Source: Phycisphaeraceae bacterium
GTDB lineage: Bacteria; Planctomycetota; Phycisphaerae; Phycisphaerales; Phycisphaeraceae
Reading direction: 5' to 3'
Length of the DNA stretch: 9,487 bases
Assembly (NCBI GenBank): GCA_020851395.1
Contig: JADZCW010000325.1
Location: 1 to 9,487, forward strand
In this document: in pieces, positions 1 through 6,191 of the stretch
Layout of the letters: each line of letters begins with the position of its first letter
How positions within the stretch are numbered: the first letter of the stretch is position 1
The notes under the pieces: generated by a model
The model's database searches: none
What the model saw: the letters and a program-made list of their open reading frames with translations, nothing else
What the model was told of the DNA's origin: nothing
Program-made: the position numbers and the translations under genes

Positions 1-147
1 CGCTGCCGCCGAGGCGACAACGGGGCGGAGGGGAGAAAGCTCTTTCTTAAACTCCACCGTCGGCCGTTCCGGGCTCCGCTCACCACTTTTTTGTAGCGCG
101 ACGGTATTAGGATGTCAAGATAGGCTATTGACGAGGCTCTGACGATT
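1..147. other. Non-coding left edge, leader of an unseen gene
   Basis: No credible coding frame is present. Besides the leftward promoter, the stretch 34-47 forms a small hairpin (AGAAA, loop GCTC, TTTCT) flanked by GGAG (32-35) and CTCC (52-55). It would sit in the 5' leader of the transcript made from that promoter. Local GC around 121-180 is only about 38%, well below the rest of the window. Confidence 0.4.
90..118 (-). promoter_or_regulatory. Predicted sigma70-type promoter reading left out of the window
   Basis: On the minus strand a perfect TTGACA (plus 113-118) is followed after exactly 17 bases by TACAAA (plus 90-95, four of six matches to TATAAT). Transcription would start near position 83 and run off the left edge, so the target gene is outside the window. 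The minus-strand sequence GTCAATAGCCTATCTTGAC (132 to 114) is an imperfect dyad overlapping the -35 box and could be an operator. An AT-rich palindrome lies further upstream at 143-161. The boxes are seen directly; activity is inferred. Confidence 0.5.
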
Positions 148-161
148 TTAAACTAAAATCG
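143..161. repeat. AT-rich perfect hairpin across the ROK stop codon
   Basis: CGATTTTA (143-150), a three-base loop AAC (151-153) and TAAAATCG (154-161) form an 8-bp perfect stem. It includes the last codons and the TAA stop (148-150) of the ROK kinase. No T-tract follows on the minus strand, so it is a poor intrinsic terminator. It may act as mRNA 3'-end structure or as AT-rich DNA upstream of the leftward promoter. Confidence 0.5.
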
Positions 162-1131
162 ATAACTCAGTCAAGCGATTTCGTGCCACCCCTGCGGCAC
201 CGACGACTCCGGCATCGTCTAAAAGCTTGCCCTGCAAAATTTTGCAGTCCGTGAGTTCCTTGGGGTGAACCGCCTCGGCGAAAGCCGATCTTATCCACTT
301 CACGTAGGGTTCGCCCAAGGCCTCAACCAATCCTCCTCCCAGCACGACGCAAGGTAAGCTAAGCATTGTCACCATGTTAGCGATGACGACCCCGACATAG
401 CCGGCGGAATGCTTAACGACCTCCGTGACCAGTTCGTCCTTCTCCCTTAGGGCTTCGGCCAGGACTTTGGACCGAACCCGCTCCAGATCCCCCTCCACAA
501 GCTCCGAAACGATCGTCTTGTGGTTGGACAGGATCAGCTCGCGGATCAAGTTTACCACCGATGTGCGAGATGCAAAGTTCTCAAGCGTGCGCCGACCAAG
601 AATTCCGTCGGGCATCAAGATTGTCTGGCCGATCTCGCCGGCGGTCATCGCGGGGCCGCGGTAGAGCCGGCCGCCTAACACAAGCCCACCTCCGATGCCC
701 GTGCCAACGAAGACGCCCAGGACGTCCTGCTGGCCTTTGGCGGCGCCGGCGATCACCTCGCCCCAGGTGCCGACGTTCACGTCGTTGTCGACGACCACCG
801 GACGCTTGAACTCGCTCTTGAGCGAGTCGCCCAGGGGAAATCGGTCCCAGCAGAGGTTGACGGCGTTGGTCACCACCCCCGTCTCGATGTTGCACGTCCC
901 GGGGGCGCCGATGCCGATGCCCACGACCTGGTCCCAGCTGACGTTCTCCTGGTCCACCAGGTCGGCGATCACGCGGGCGACGCGTTTGAACACGCCGTCC
1001 TTGCCGGTCTCGGCCTTGGTCTTGACCTTGGCCCGGCCGACGACCTGGTTGTTGGCCGTGACCAGCCCGGCCTGGATGTTCGTGCCGCCCAGGTCCACGC
1101 CGACGACCAGATTCTCATTGGACTTGCCCAT
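148..1131 (-). CDS. ROK-family sugar kinase (glucokinase-like), atypical, lacking the zinc motif
   Basis: Probable cytoplasmic ATP-dependent hexose kinase of 327 residues, the usual ROK size. Visible motifs are the N-terminal phosphate-binding loop DLGGTN (13-18), GIGAPG (73-78), VVDNDVNVG (113-121) with Asp117 as the expected catalytic base, GTGIGGG (143-149) and the C-terminal VVLGGGLVEA. The start was placed at ATG 1131 because a strong GGAGGA Shine-Dalgarno lies directly upstream and the extension to 1206 runs through an inverted repeat. The canonical ROK signature GEIGH followed by CGCGxxGCxE is here GEIGQ (165-169) and then LGRRTLE (178-184), so the zinc-binding His and Cys residues are missing. 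GC falls from about 67-72% before that point to about 53-62% after it. It lies 105 bases downstream of gatA in the same direction. Glucose is the most likely substrate by family, but fructose, N-acetylhexosamines or a regulatory role are possible. Confidence 0.85.
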   Translation of the reverse strand: MGKSNENLVVGVDLGGTNIQAGLVTANNQVVGRAKVKTKAETGKDGVFKRVARVIADLVDQENVSWDQVVGIGIGAPGTCNIETGVVTNAVNLCWDRFPLGDSLKSEFKRPVVVDNDVNVGTWGEVIAGAAKGQQDVLGVFVGTGIGGGLVLGGRLYRGPAMTAGEIGQTILMPDGILGRRTLENFASRTSVVNLIRELILSNHKTIVSELVEGDLERVRSKVLAEALREKDELVTEVVKHSAGYVGVVIANMVTMLSLPCVVLGGGLVEALGEPYVKWIRSAFAEAVHPKELTDCKILQGKLLDDAGVVGAAGVARNRLTELSILV

Positions 1132-1161
1132 GCTTCCTCCATGAAGTTCCCCGCTTGTCCT

Positions 1162-1234
1162 GTAGGGCACGCATCCTGCGTGCCTGCGAACTGTCATTGA
1201 ACACACCAGACGGCACGCAGGATGCGTGCCCCAC
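1162..1234. repeat. Paired palindromes in inverted orientation (REP/BIME-like)
   Basis: Arm 1165-1184 (gggcacgcatcctgcgtgcc) is the exact reverse complement of arm 1212-1231, a perfect 20-base inverted repeat with a 27-base spacer. With one mismatch the match extends to 1162-1184 and 1212-1234. Each arm is also a hairpin by itself: GGCACGCA, loop TCC (or GGA), TGCGTGCC. This architecture, two small palindromic units head to head in an intergenic gap, resembles REP/BIME elements. It begins about six bases after the gatA stop, so it could also terminate or stabilise the gatCA transcript. Confidence 0.75.
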
Positions 1235-1236
1235 GG

Positions 1237-2706
1237 TCAGAGCACCGGTCGCTGTCGATAATAGCCCGTGGCCTGCTCATAAAGGCGGGCCACGCGCAAG
1301 AGTCTGGCTTCCTCGAAGGCCGGGCCGATGAACTGCATGCCGATGGGGAGTTGGCCGCCGCCGTCACCGGCACGGGAAAACCCGCCGGGCAGGCTGATCC
1401 CGGGAAGCCCCGAGAGGTTCACGTTGACGGTGTAGACGTCGTTGAGGTACATCGCCAGGGGGTCGTCGGCCTTGTCGCCGATCTTGAAGGCCGGGCCGGT
1501 GGTCGTCGGGCACATCAGCACGTCGGCCTGGGCGAAGGCGGCGTCGAAATCGTTCTTGATCAACCGGCGGACCTTGAGCGCCCGCAGGTAGTACGCGTCG
1601 TAGTACCCGCTCGACAGGGCGTAGGCCCCGAGCATGATGCGCCGCTGAACCTCCTGCCCAAACCCCTCGGCCCGGCTGGCGGCGTAGAGGTCCACAAGGT
1701 CCTCGGCGTCCTTGGCGCGGTGGCCGTAGTGCACCCCGTCGTAGCGGGCGAGGTTGCTCGAGGCCTCGGCGGTGGCCACGAGGTAGTAGGTCGGGATGCC
1801 GTAGGCCGTGTGAGGCATGTCGATCTCGACAACCTCCGCCCCCATGCCCCGGAAGATCTCGACGGCCTTGCGGACGGCGTCATTCACGGCCGGGTCGTTC
1901 TGGTCGGAGAGGTACTGCTTGCCCAGGGCGATGCGGAGGGGTTTGTCCGAGAGGCGTTGGATCTGAGCGAGGTAGTCGGGGACGGCGACGTCGGCGCTGG
2001 TCGAGTCCAGGGGGTCGTGGCCGGCCATGACTTGCAGGAGCAGGGCCGCATCGTCGACGGTGCGGGCAAAGGGGCCGATCTGGTCGAGGCTGCTGGCGAA
2101 GGCGACCAGCCCCCAGCGGCTGATCCGGCCGTAGGTGGGCTTGAAGCCGACGATCCCGCAGTAGGCCGCGGGCTGGCGGATCGAGCCGCCGGTGTCCGTG
2201 CCCAGCGCGCCGGCGCACAGGCCGGCCGCCATCGCCGCGGCCGATCCGCCGGACGAACCGCCCGGGACCCTCGATCTGTCCCAAGGATTCTTCGTCACGC
2301 CGAAGGCCGAGTTCTCCGTCGACGAGCCCATCGCGAACTCGTCCATGTTGGTCTTGCCCAGGATGACCGCGCCGGCCTGCTCGAGCTTCTTGACGGCGGT
2401 GGCGGTGAAGGGCGAGCGGTAGTGCTCGAGCATCTTCGAGCCGCACGTCGTCGTGCCGTAGTCGGTGCAGAGCACGTCCTTCAGGGCCAGGGGCACACCA
2501 GCGAGGGGCTTGCCCCGGAAGGCCCCGGCGTCGACGGCCTTGGCCTTCTCCATCGCCCGATCGGCCAGGACGGCGTGGTAGCAGTGCAGCTCGGGGTCGA
2601 GCTTCTCGATGCGATCGAGGTAGGCCCGCGTGGCCTCGACGGCCGAGGCCTTGCCGCCGGCGATGGCGTCGCGGAGTTCGACAAGCGTCAGTTGAGTCAG
2701 GTCCAT
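1237..2706 (-). CDS. gatA: Asp-tRNA(Asn)/Glu-tRNA(Gln) amidotransferase subunit A
   Basis: Glutaminase/amidase subunit of the GatCAB complex. It releases ammonia from glutamine, which the complex uses to convert Glu-tRNA(Gln) to Gln-tRNA(Gln), and Asp-tRNA(Asn) to Asn-tRNA(Asn). The 489 residues match the usual GatA length. The amidase-signature Ser-cisSer-Lys triad is intact: Lys76 in LALKDV, Ser151 in PGGSSGGSAA and Ser175 in TDTGGSIRQPA. The last two lie about 24 residues apart, as in characterised GatA. The block GIVGFKPTYGRISRWGL (184-200) and the downstream SLDQIGPFARTVDDAA are also classic. The start is ATG 2706, 32 bases after the gatC stop, preceded by pyrimidine-rich sequence with no clear Shine-Dalgarno. 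It is probably co-transcribed with gatC. gatB, the kinase/tRNA-binding subunit, is not in the window. Confidence 0.97.
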   Translation of the reverse strand: MDLTQLTLVELRDAIAGGKASAVEATRAYLDRIEKLDPELHCYHAVLADRAMEKAKAVDAGAFRGKPLAGVPLALKDVLCTDYGTTTCGSKMLEHYRSPFTATAVKKLEQAGAVILGKTNMDEFAMGSSTENSAFGVTKNPWDRSRVPGGSSGGSAAAMAAGLCAGALGTDTGGSIRQPAAYCGIVGFKPTYGRISRWGLVAFASSLDQIGPFARTVDDAALLLQVMAGHDPLDSTSADVAVPDYLAQIQRLSDKPLRIALGKQYLSDQNDPAVNDAVRKAVEIFRGMGAEVVEIDMPHTAYGIPTYYLVATAEASSNLARYDGVHYGHRAKDAEDLVDLYAASRAEGFGQEVQRRIMLGAYALSSGYYDAYYLRALKVRRLIKNDFDAAFAQADVLMCPTTTGPAFKIGDKADDPLAMYLNDVYTVNVNLSGLPGISLPGGFSRAGDGGGQLPIGMQFIGPAFEEARLLRVARLYEQATGYYRQRPVL

Positions 2707-2738
2707 GGGGAGATCAGGTATGCAGGGTTGAAAAAAAA

Positions 2739-3053
2739 TCAGGCGCCCGAGCCCTCGCCCAGTACCTTAATGACCTTGAAGAACGGCGGCTCGGCGTCGG
2801 GGGCGTTGGCCAGGACGGCGTCATTGGGCAACCCAGGCTGGGGCTCGTCGGGACGCAGGACGTTGGACATATCTACGGCGTGGGCCATGGGCTCGACGTT
2901 GCTGACGTCCAGCTCGTTGAGCTTAGACACGTAGGTCAGGATGGCCGAGAGTTGCTGGGCGTGGTGGTGGACCTGGTCATCGGTGAGCTTGAGCCGGGCG
3001 AGCTGGGCGACGTGGCGGACCTCGGCGTCGGTGATGCGGTGCGACATGGCCAT
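2739..3053 (-). CDS. gatC: Asp-tRNA(Asn)/Glu-tRNA(Gln) amidotransferase subunit C
   Basis: Small scaffold subunit that wraps around GatA and GatB in the GatCAB amidotransferase. The 104 residues are close to the family norm of about 95-100. Typical features are the N-terminal helix ITDAEVRHVAQLARLKLT, the segment YVSKLNELDVSNVEPMAH and the C-terminal signature VDMSNVLRPDEP. Translation could begin at ATG 3053 or at ATG 3047 (third residue); the upstream sequence offers only a minimal GTGG, so the choice is open. It is the first gene of a gatC-gatA unit and diverges from queF across 73 bases. Confidence 0.95.
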   Translation of the reverse strand: MAMSHRITDAEVRHVAQLARLKLTDDQVHHHAQQLSAILTYVSKLNELDVSNVEPMAHAVDMSNVLRPDEPQPGLPNDAVLANAPDAEPPFFKVIKVLGEGSGA

Positions 3054-3126
3054 AGATTACCACGGCGCGAACCGCCGGGGGTGAGGGCGGTATCATGGGC
3101 CAAGCCAAAAACACGGGAGATCATCC

Positions 3127-3486
3127 ATGCCCCACGCGGACCTGCTCGAGTGCTTCGACAACCCCACCCCCGGACGGCCGTACGTGATCGAGCACGTCTC
3201 GGAGGAGTTCACCAGCGTCTGCCCAAAAACCGGGCACCCGGATTTCGGCGCCGTGACCCTGCGCTACGGGCCGGACAAGCTCTGCGTGGAGCTCAAGAGC
3301 CTCAAGCTGTACTATCAGAGCTTCCGGAATGAGGGGATCTTTTACGAGGCGGTGACGAACAAGATCGCCGACGATCTGGCCAAGGCGATGCGGCCGCGCT
3401 GGATGGTGGTGCGGACGGACTGGAAAGGTCGCGGGGGGATCCGCTCGACAATCGAGGTGACGCTGGGCGACGTGCCGGGGCGCTAA
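3127..3486 (+). CDS. queF: NADPH-dependent 7-cyano-7-deazaguanine (preQ0) reductase
   Basis: Cytoplasmic enzyme that reduces the nitrile of preQ0 to the amine preQ1, the last step before the base is inserted into tRNA on the way to queuosine. At 119 residues it is the short single-domain (unimodular, Bacillus-like) form. Cys32 in TSVCPKTGHPDFG is the expected thioimide-forming nucleophile and Asp39 the expected general acid. The QueF motif ELKSLKLY spans 55-62 and is followed by QSFRNEGIFYE, where Tyr73 replaces the His of the Bacillus enzyme. A clear GGGAGA ribosome site lies just upstream of ATG 3127. The gene stands alone; no queC, queD, queE or tgt is visible nearby. It converges on the PEP-CTERM gene across a hairpin. 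Confidence 0.96.
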   Translation: MPHADLLECFDNPTPGRPYVIEHVSEEFTSVCPKTGHPDFGAVTLRYGPDKLCVELKSLKLYYQSFRNEGIFYEAVTNKIADDLAKAMRPRWMVVRTDWKGRGGIRSTIEVTLGDVPGR

Positions 3487-3501
3487 GGCTGCAAACATAA
3501 A

Positions 3502-3523
3502 GAGCAGGCCGCGGGGCCTGCTC
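3502..3523. terminator. Hairpin between convergent queF and PEP-CTERM genes
   Basis: GAGCAGGCC (3502-3510), loop GCGG and GGCCTGCTC (3515-3523) form a perfect 9-bp GC-rich stem 15 bases after the queF stop. On the minus strand the stem is followed by a T-rich run (TCTTTATGTTTG), so it fits best as terminator of the leftward PEP-CTERM gene. In the queF direction the following sequence is T-poor, and termination there is less certain. Confidence 0.65.
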
Positions 3524-3557
3524 GATGTGTCGGCATGTCATGCCTGCTGTGGATGGT

Positions 3558-4262
3558 TCACGCCCGGCGGCGCAGGGTCAGGGCGGTCAGCCCCAGGCCG
3601 ATCAGGGACATCGTCGCCGGCTCGGGGACGCACTTGGTCTGGTAGTTGGGGTAGGCAATCAACGCGGTGCCGCCGGGGCCGATGACGAGGTTGACGGTGA
3701 TGGTCTCAAACGCCGGCTGAGGCTCGATCTTCCAGAGGAAGATGCCGATCTCCCAGCCCGGAGACGCCTCGACCGGCTCCCAGACGTGGTCGATGAGCGT
3801 GGTGCCGGCGCCCGGGGCCGAGACGCCGACCATGTCCCCGCCGGGCGGGCCGATCAACCCCCCGCCGCTGCCGTACCACCAGAACTTGAAGCGTACGAGC
3901 TTGTACTTGGTGGGATCGGGGTCGTTGGCGATGGTCCAGGAGAAGCTGGCGGTCATCGTGGTCTCGTTGGTGTTGTACCAGCCGCGGCCGGTGACGCCGC
4001 TGCGGGTGTGCGCGTCGCCGGAGTTGGGCGTGCCGGTCCAGAAGTTCGAGACATTCTCGCCGGGAAGCAGGTTGTCGTTGTCGTGCAGGGTCTCCTCGCC
4101 GAAGGGCATGGTCCAGCCGCCCTGGCAGTCGGGCTGGTAGATGCCGTCGCTGAGGATCGAGGCACGGGCTGACGCTGCCGGCAGAACCAGCCAGCAGATG
4201 ACGACCGCCAGGCTGATCCAGAGGCAGCGTGTCGGTGGCTGTGCGACGAGACGATAAGACAT
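3558..4262 (-). CDS. Secreted protein with PEP-CTERM sorting signal, function unknown
   Basis: The 234-residue protein has a Sec-type signal peptide: Arg residues near the N terminus, a hydrophobic core at about 14-31 and a likely signal peptidase site after ARA (32-34). It ends with a PEP-CTERM tripartite signal: VPEPA at 212-216, hydrophobic segment 217-230 and RRRA at the end. Such proteins are processed by an exosortase and routed to the cell surface or extracellular matrix. The mature part is rich in Gly, Trp, Thr and Asn and looks like a beta-sandwich fold, with few cysteines (Cys46 and Cys211). I recognise no catalytic motif. The start at ATG 4262 is supported by GAGGAG seven to nine bases upstream. 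No exosortase gene is adjacent, which is usual because one exosortase serves many scattered targets. Confidence 0.88.
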   Translation of the reverse strand: MSYRLVAQPPTRCLWISLAVVICWLVLPAASARASILSDGIYQPDCQGGWTMPFGEETLHDNDNLLPGENVSNFWTGTPNSGDAHTRSGVTGRGWYNTNETTMTASFSWTIANDPDPTKYKLVRFKFWWYGSGGGLIGPPGGDMVGVSAPGAGTTLIDHVWEPVEASPGWEIGIFLWKIEPQPAFETITVNLVIGPGGTALIAYPNYQTKCVPEPATMSLIGLGLTALTLRRRA

Positions 4263-4471
4263 GACCTTTCTCTCCTCACCTCCCCCAAGTCACGGACGCG
4301 CCAGATCACGACATGGCCGGCCCGCGCCCGATGGGCCGACGCTTCCTGACGGAATTGCCCGTTCAGTCCAAGACCACTAGAACCTGAAGCGCGAACAACT
4401 CGACACGCTGACGACGGGGATGTGCGGTAGCCCCGTTGCGAACCGGCCAAACCGCCAGATAATCTAGACAT

Positions 4472-4500
4472 AAGATATACTGATCTTCTCATATATGCAA
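4472..4500 (-). promoter_or_regulatory. Candidate promoter of the PEP-CTERM gene
   Basis: On the minus strand TTGCAT (plus 4495-4500) and TATCTT (plus 4472-4477) are separated by exactly 17 bases in the most AT-rich part of the intergenic region. Each box is an imperfect match to the sigma70 consensus. The predicted start near 4465 lies about 200 bases before the start codon, so a nearer unrecognised promoter is possible. Confidence 0.33.
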
Positions 4501-4595
4501 CGCTTCTATAGCCGCCGACGCAAAATGCCGTTGATAGCTGAATCAGGCCATCCGATGACAGGCCGCATCCTCTGCCTGCGGATGAATTAACTCCC

Positions 4596-4604
4596 TGCTA
4601 TTCT
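4596..4604 (+). promoter_or_regulatory. Candidate extended -10 element for sucD
   Basis: TGCTATTCT fits the extended -10 pattern TGnTATAAT with two mismatches and lies about 70 bases before the sucD start. The sequence 17 bases upstream (CTGCGG) is a poor -35 box, as is common with extended -10 promoters. A second TATACT (4476-4481) in the AT-rich island is an alternative. Confidence 0.28.
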
Positions 4605-4674
4605 GTGGGTCTGCACACAGGGATGGGATGGGGTCGGGGATAGACCTTAATCCTCTCCTGATGAGGTCGAGCAC

Positions 4675-5592
4675 ATGAGCATTCTCGTTGACGGCAACAC
4701 CAAGGTGATCTGCCAGGGCATCACGGGCACCGCCGGTTCCTTTCACACCAAGGCCTGCCTGGAGTACGGGACGAAGATCGTCGGCGGCGTCGTGCCCAAC
4801 AAGGGCGGGACGAAGGACGCCAACGGCGTTCCGGTGTTCAACACCTGCTACGAGGCCGTCAAGGCCACCGGGGCGGACGCGACGATGATCTTCGTGCCCC
4901 CGCCGTTCGCGGCCGACGCGATCCTCGAGGCGGCCGACGCGGGCATCGCCCTGATCGTCTGCATCACCGAGGGCGTGCCGGTGTTGGACATGATGCGCGT
5001 TCGCCGAACGCTGGCGCTCGGGGCGGGCAAGGGGCCGCGCTTGATCGGGCCGAACTGCCCCGGAATCATCACGCCCGGGCCCAAGGGCAAGGGGTGCAAG
5101 ATCGGCATCATGCCCGGGTACATCCACAAACCGGCCGACAAGGCCGAGAGCAAGAAGGCCGTCGGCATCATCAGCCGGTCCGGCACGCTGACCTACGAGG
5201 CCGTCTGGCAGACCTCGAACCTCGGCATCGGCCAGACGACCTGCGTGGGCATCGGCGGCGACCCGGTGCGCGGGCTGAACTTCGTCGACTGCCTGGTGCT
5301 GTTCAATGCCGACCCGCAGACCGACGGGATCATCCTCATCGGCGAGATCGGCGGCAGCGACGAGGAGAAGGCGGCCGAGTTCATCAAGGCCCATGTGCGC
5401 AAGCCCGTGACGGCCTTCATCGCCGGCCGGTCGGCCCCCCCCGGACGGCGGATGGGTCACGCCGGCGCCATCATCTCCGGCGGCGAGGGCGGGGCGGACG
5501 CCAAGCTCAAGTGCCTCCAGGAGGCCGGCTGCTACATCGCCCAGAGCCCCGGCGACATCGGCTCGACGATGGCCAAGGCGATGGGGCTGTGA
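4675..5592 (+). CDS. sucD: Succinyl-CoA ligase (ADP/GDP-forming) subunit alpha
   Basis: Alpha subunit of the TCA-cycle enzyme that interconverts succinyl-CoA and succinate with nucleotide phosphorylation. The CoA-binding Rossmann part begins MSILVDGNTKVICQGITGTAGSF, with GITGTAGSFH (15-24) as the CoA loop. IGPNCPG is at 124-130, SRSGTLTYE at 168-176 and GIGGDPV at 192-198. MIGEIGG-type LIGEIGG (221-227) holds Glu224, and RRMGHAGAII carries the phosphohistidine His262. At 305 residues it is longer than the E. coli protein (289), because of extra residues at about 115-121 (GAGKGP), 136-140 (PKGKG) and 154-160 (ADKAESK). A GAGG ribosome site sits eight bases before ATG 4675. The normal partner gene sucC is not adjacent on either side. 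A strong hairpin follows the stop. Confidence 0.94.
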   Translation: MSILVDGNTKVICQGITGTAGSFHTKACLEYGTKIVGGVVPNKGGTKDANGVPVFNTCYEAVKATGADATMIFVPPPFAADAILEAADAGIALIVCITEGVPVLDMMRVRRTLALGAGKGPRLIGPNCPGIITPGPKGKGCKIGIMPGYIHKPADKAESKKAVGIISRSGTLTYEAVWQTSNLGIGQTTCVGIGGDPVRGLNFVDCLVLFNADPQTDGIILIGEIGGSDEEKAAEFIKAHVRKPVTAFIAGRSAPPGRRMGHAGAIISGGEGGADAKLKCLQEAGCYIAQSPGDIGSTMAKAMGL

Positions 5593-5622
5593 GGCTGAGT
5601 TAGACCATCGATCGTAAGACGC

Positions 5623-5657
5623 GAGGCCCACGTTCAACGGACGTGGGCTTCTTCGTT
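5623..5657. terminator. Intrinsic terminator after sucD, shared with convergent gntK
   Basis: GAGGCCCACGT (5623-5633) pairs with ACGTGGGCTTC (5641-5651) over 11 positions with one G-T wobble, leaving the loop TCAACGG. In the sucD direction the stem runs into TTCTTCGTT (5649-5657), a classic intrinsic-terminator shape 30 bases after the sucD stop. It also lies eight bases beyond the gntK stop on the other strand, where it is a hairpin without a T-tract. Confidence 0.8.
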
Positions 5658-5664
5658 GTAGCGG

Positions 5665-6156
5665 CTACAAGGCAAGCGCCTGGCGGACCGACGCGAACAC
5701 CGCGTCCAGCGGCGGCGTCACGTCGACGGCGATCGCCTCATCGGCGGCCGGCGGTTCGAGCGTGGCGACCTGGCTGGCGAGCATGTTGGCCCTCATGAAG
5801 TGACCGTGGCGATCCTCGATACGCTGCCGCAGGACGGCTTCGGGGCCGTGCAGGTAGATCACGCGAATCTGTGACCTCGCCAGGCCCAAGCGAAGACGAT
5901 AGGCCCGCTTGAGGGCGGAGCAGGTGACGATCAAGGATTGGTGATGCGCCACTGCCTCGTCCATCCGCCGGCGCAGGGCGTCGAGCCAGGGCCAACGATC
6001 CTCATCCGTCAGCGGCGTGCCGGCCGACATCTTGCGGATGTTGGCCGGAGGGTGAAAAGTGTCGCCCTCGACCAGCGGCCAGCCCAGGGCGGAGGAGAGC
6101 TTCTCGCCCACCGCGCTCTTGCCCGAGCCGCTGACGCCCATGAGCACCAGGATCAT
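5665..6156 (-). CDS. gntK: Gluconokinase (GntK/IdnK type)
   Basis: Cytoplasmic kinase that phosphorylates D-gluconate to 6-phosphogluconate with ATP, feeding the pentose-phosphate or Entner-Doudoroff routes. The 163 residues fit this small P-loop kinase family. MGVSGSGKS (6-14) is the Walker A loop. EGDTFHPPANIRKMSAGTPL (30-49) is the gluconate-side block, DRWPWLDALRR follows, SALKRAYR is at 80-87, and RHGHFMRANMLASQVATLEP (116-135) is the lid and C-terminal signature. ATG 6156 was preferred because it puts the P-loop six residues from the start, as in relatives. A GTG at 6168 would add four residues and cannot be excluded. The gene lies 35 bases downstream of the PIN-TRAM gene and is probably co-transcribed with it. 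No gluconate transporter or GntR regulator is visible. Confidence 0.93.
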   Translation of the reverse strand: MILVLMGVSGSGKSAVGEKLSSALGWPLVEGDTFHPPANIRKMSAGTPLTDEDRWPWLDALRRRMDEAVAHHQSLIVTCSALKRAYRLRLGLARSQIRVIYLHGPEAVLRQRIEDRHGHFMRANMLASQVATLEPPAADEAIAVDVTPPLDAVFASVRQALAL

Positions 6157-6191
6157 CGACACCCCCACCCCCGGAAGTGATCAAACAGAAA

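Larger units (their letters stand above)
4263..4674. other. 412-base divergent intergenic region between PEP-CTERM gene and sucD
   Basis: No coding frame with a recognisable product was found on either strand, and sucC is not here. The region contains an AT-rich island (about 4460-4510), promoter candidates facing both ways, and an imperfect dyad at 4346-4366 (CTGA-CGG, loop AATTGC, CCG-T-TCAG). It also has short stems such as CTGTG/CACAG near 4604-4620. The leftward promoter would leave a leader of roughly 200 bases for the PEP-CTERM gene. Confidence 0.5.

Noticed and set aside
1132..1206. 25-residue N-terminal extension of the ROK kinase
   Set aside because: It is encoded across the inverted repeat, is not ROK-like, and a strong Shine-Dalgarno precedes the internal ATG at 1131.
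1222..2934. Long open frame on the plus strand (570 codons) opposite gatA and gatC
   Set aside because: It is the antisense of a gene with an intact catalytic triad, shows the Arg/Gly/Val/Asp-rich composition of GC-rich shadow frames, and has no recognisable motif.
3054..3126. Possible preQ1 riboswitch in front of queF
   Set aside because: There is an A-run before the ribosome site, but the conserved GGTTC-type stem-loop of class I preQ1 riboswitches is missing, and the only stem seen is CGGCG/CGCCG (3063-3077).
4263..4674. Hidden sucC or small gene upstream of sucD
   Set aside because: No frame shows ATP-grasp motifs, and a 412-base gap is far too short for sucC. Other short frames lack a credible start and conserved sequence.
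4543..5637. Minus-strand open frame (364 codons) opposite sucD
   Set aside because: It is an antisense shadow caused by high GC at third codon positions; sucD on the plus strand is clearly the gene.
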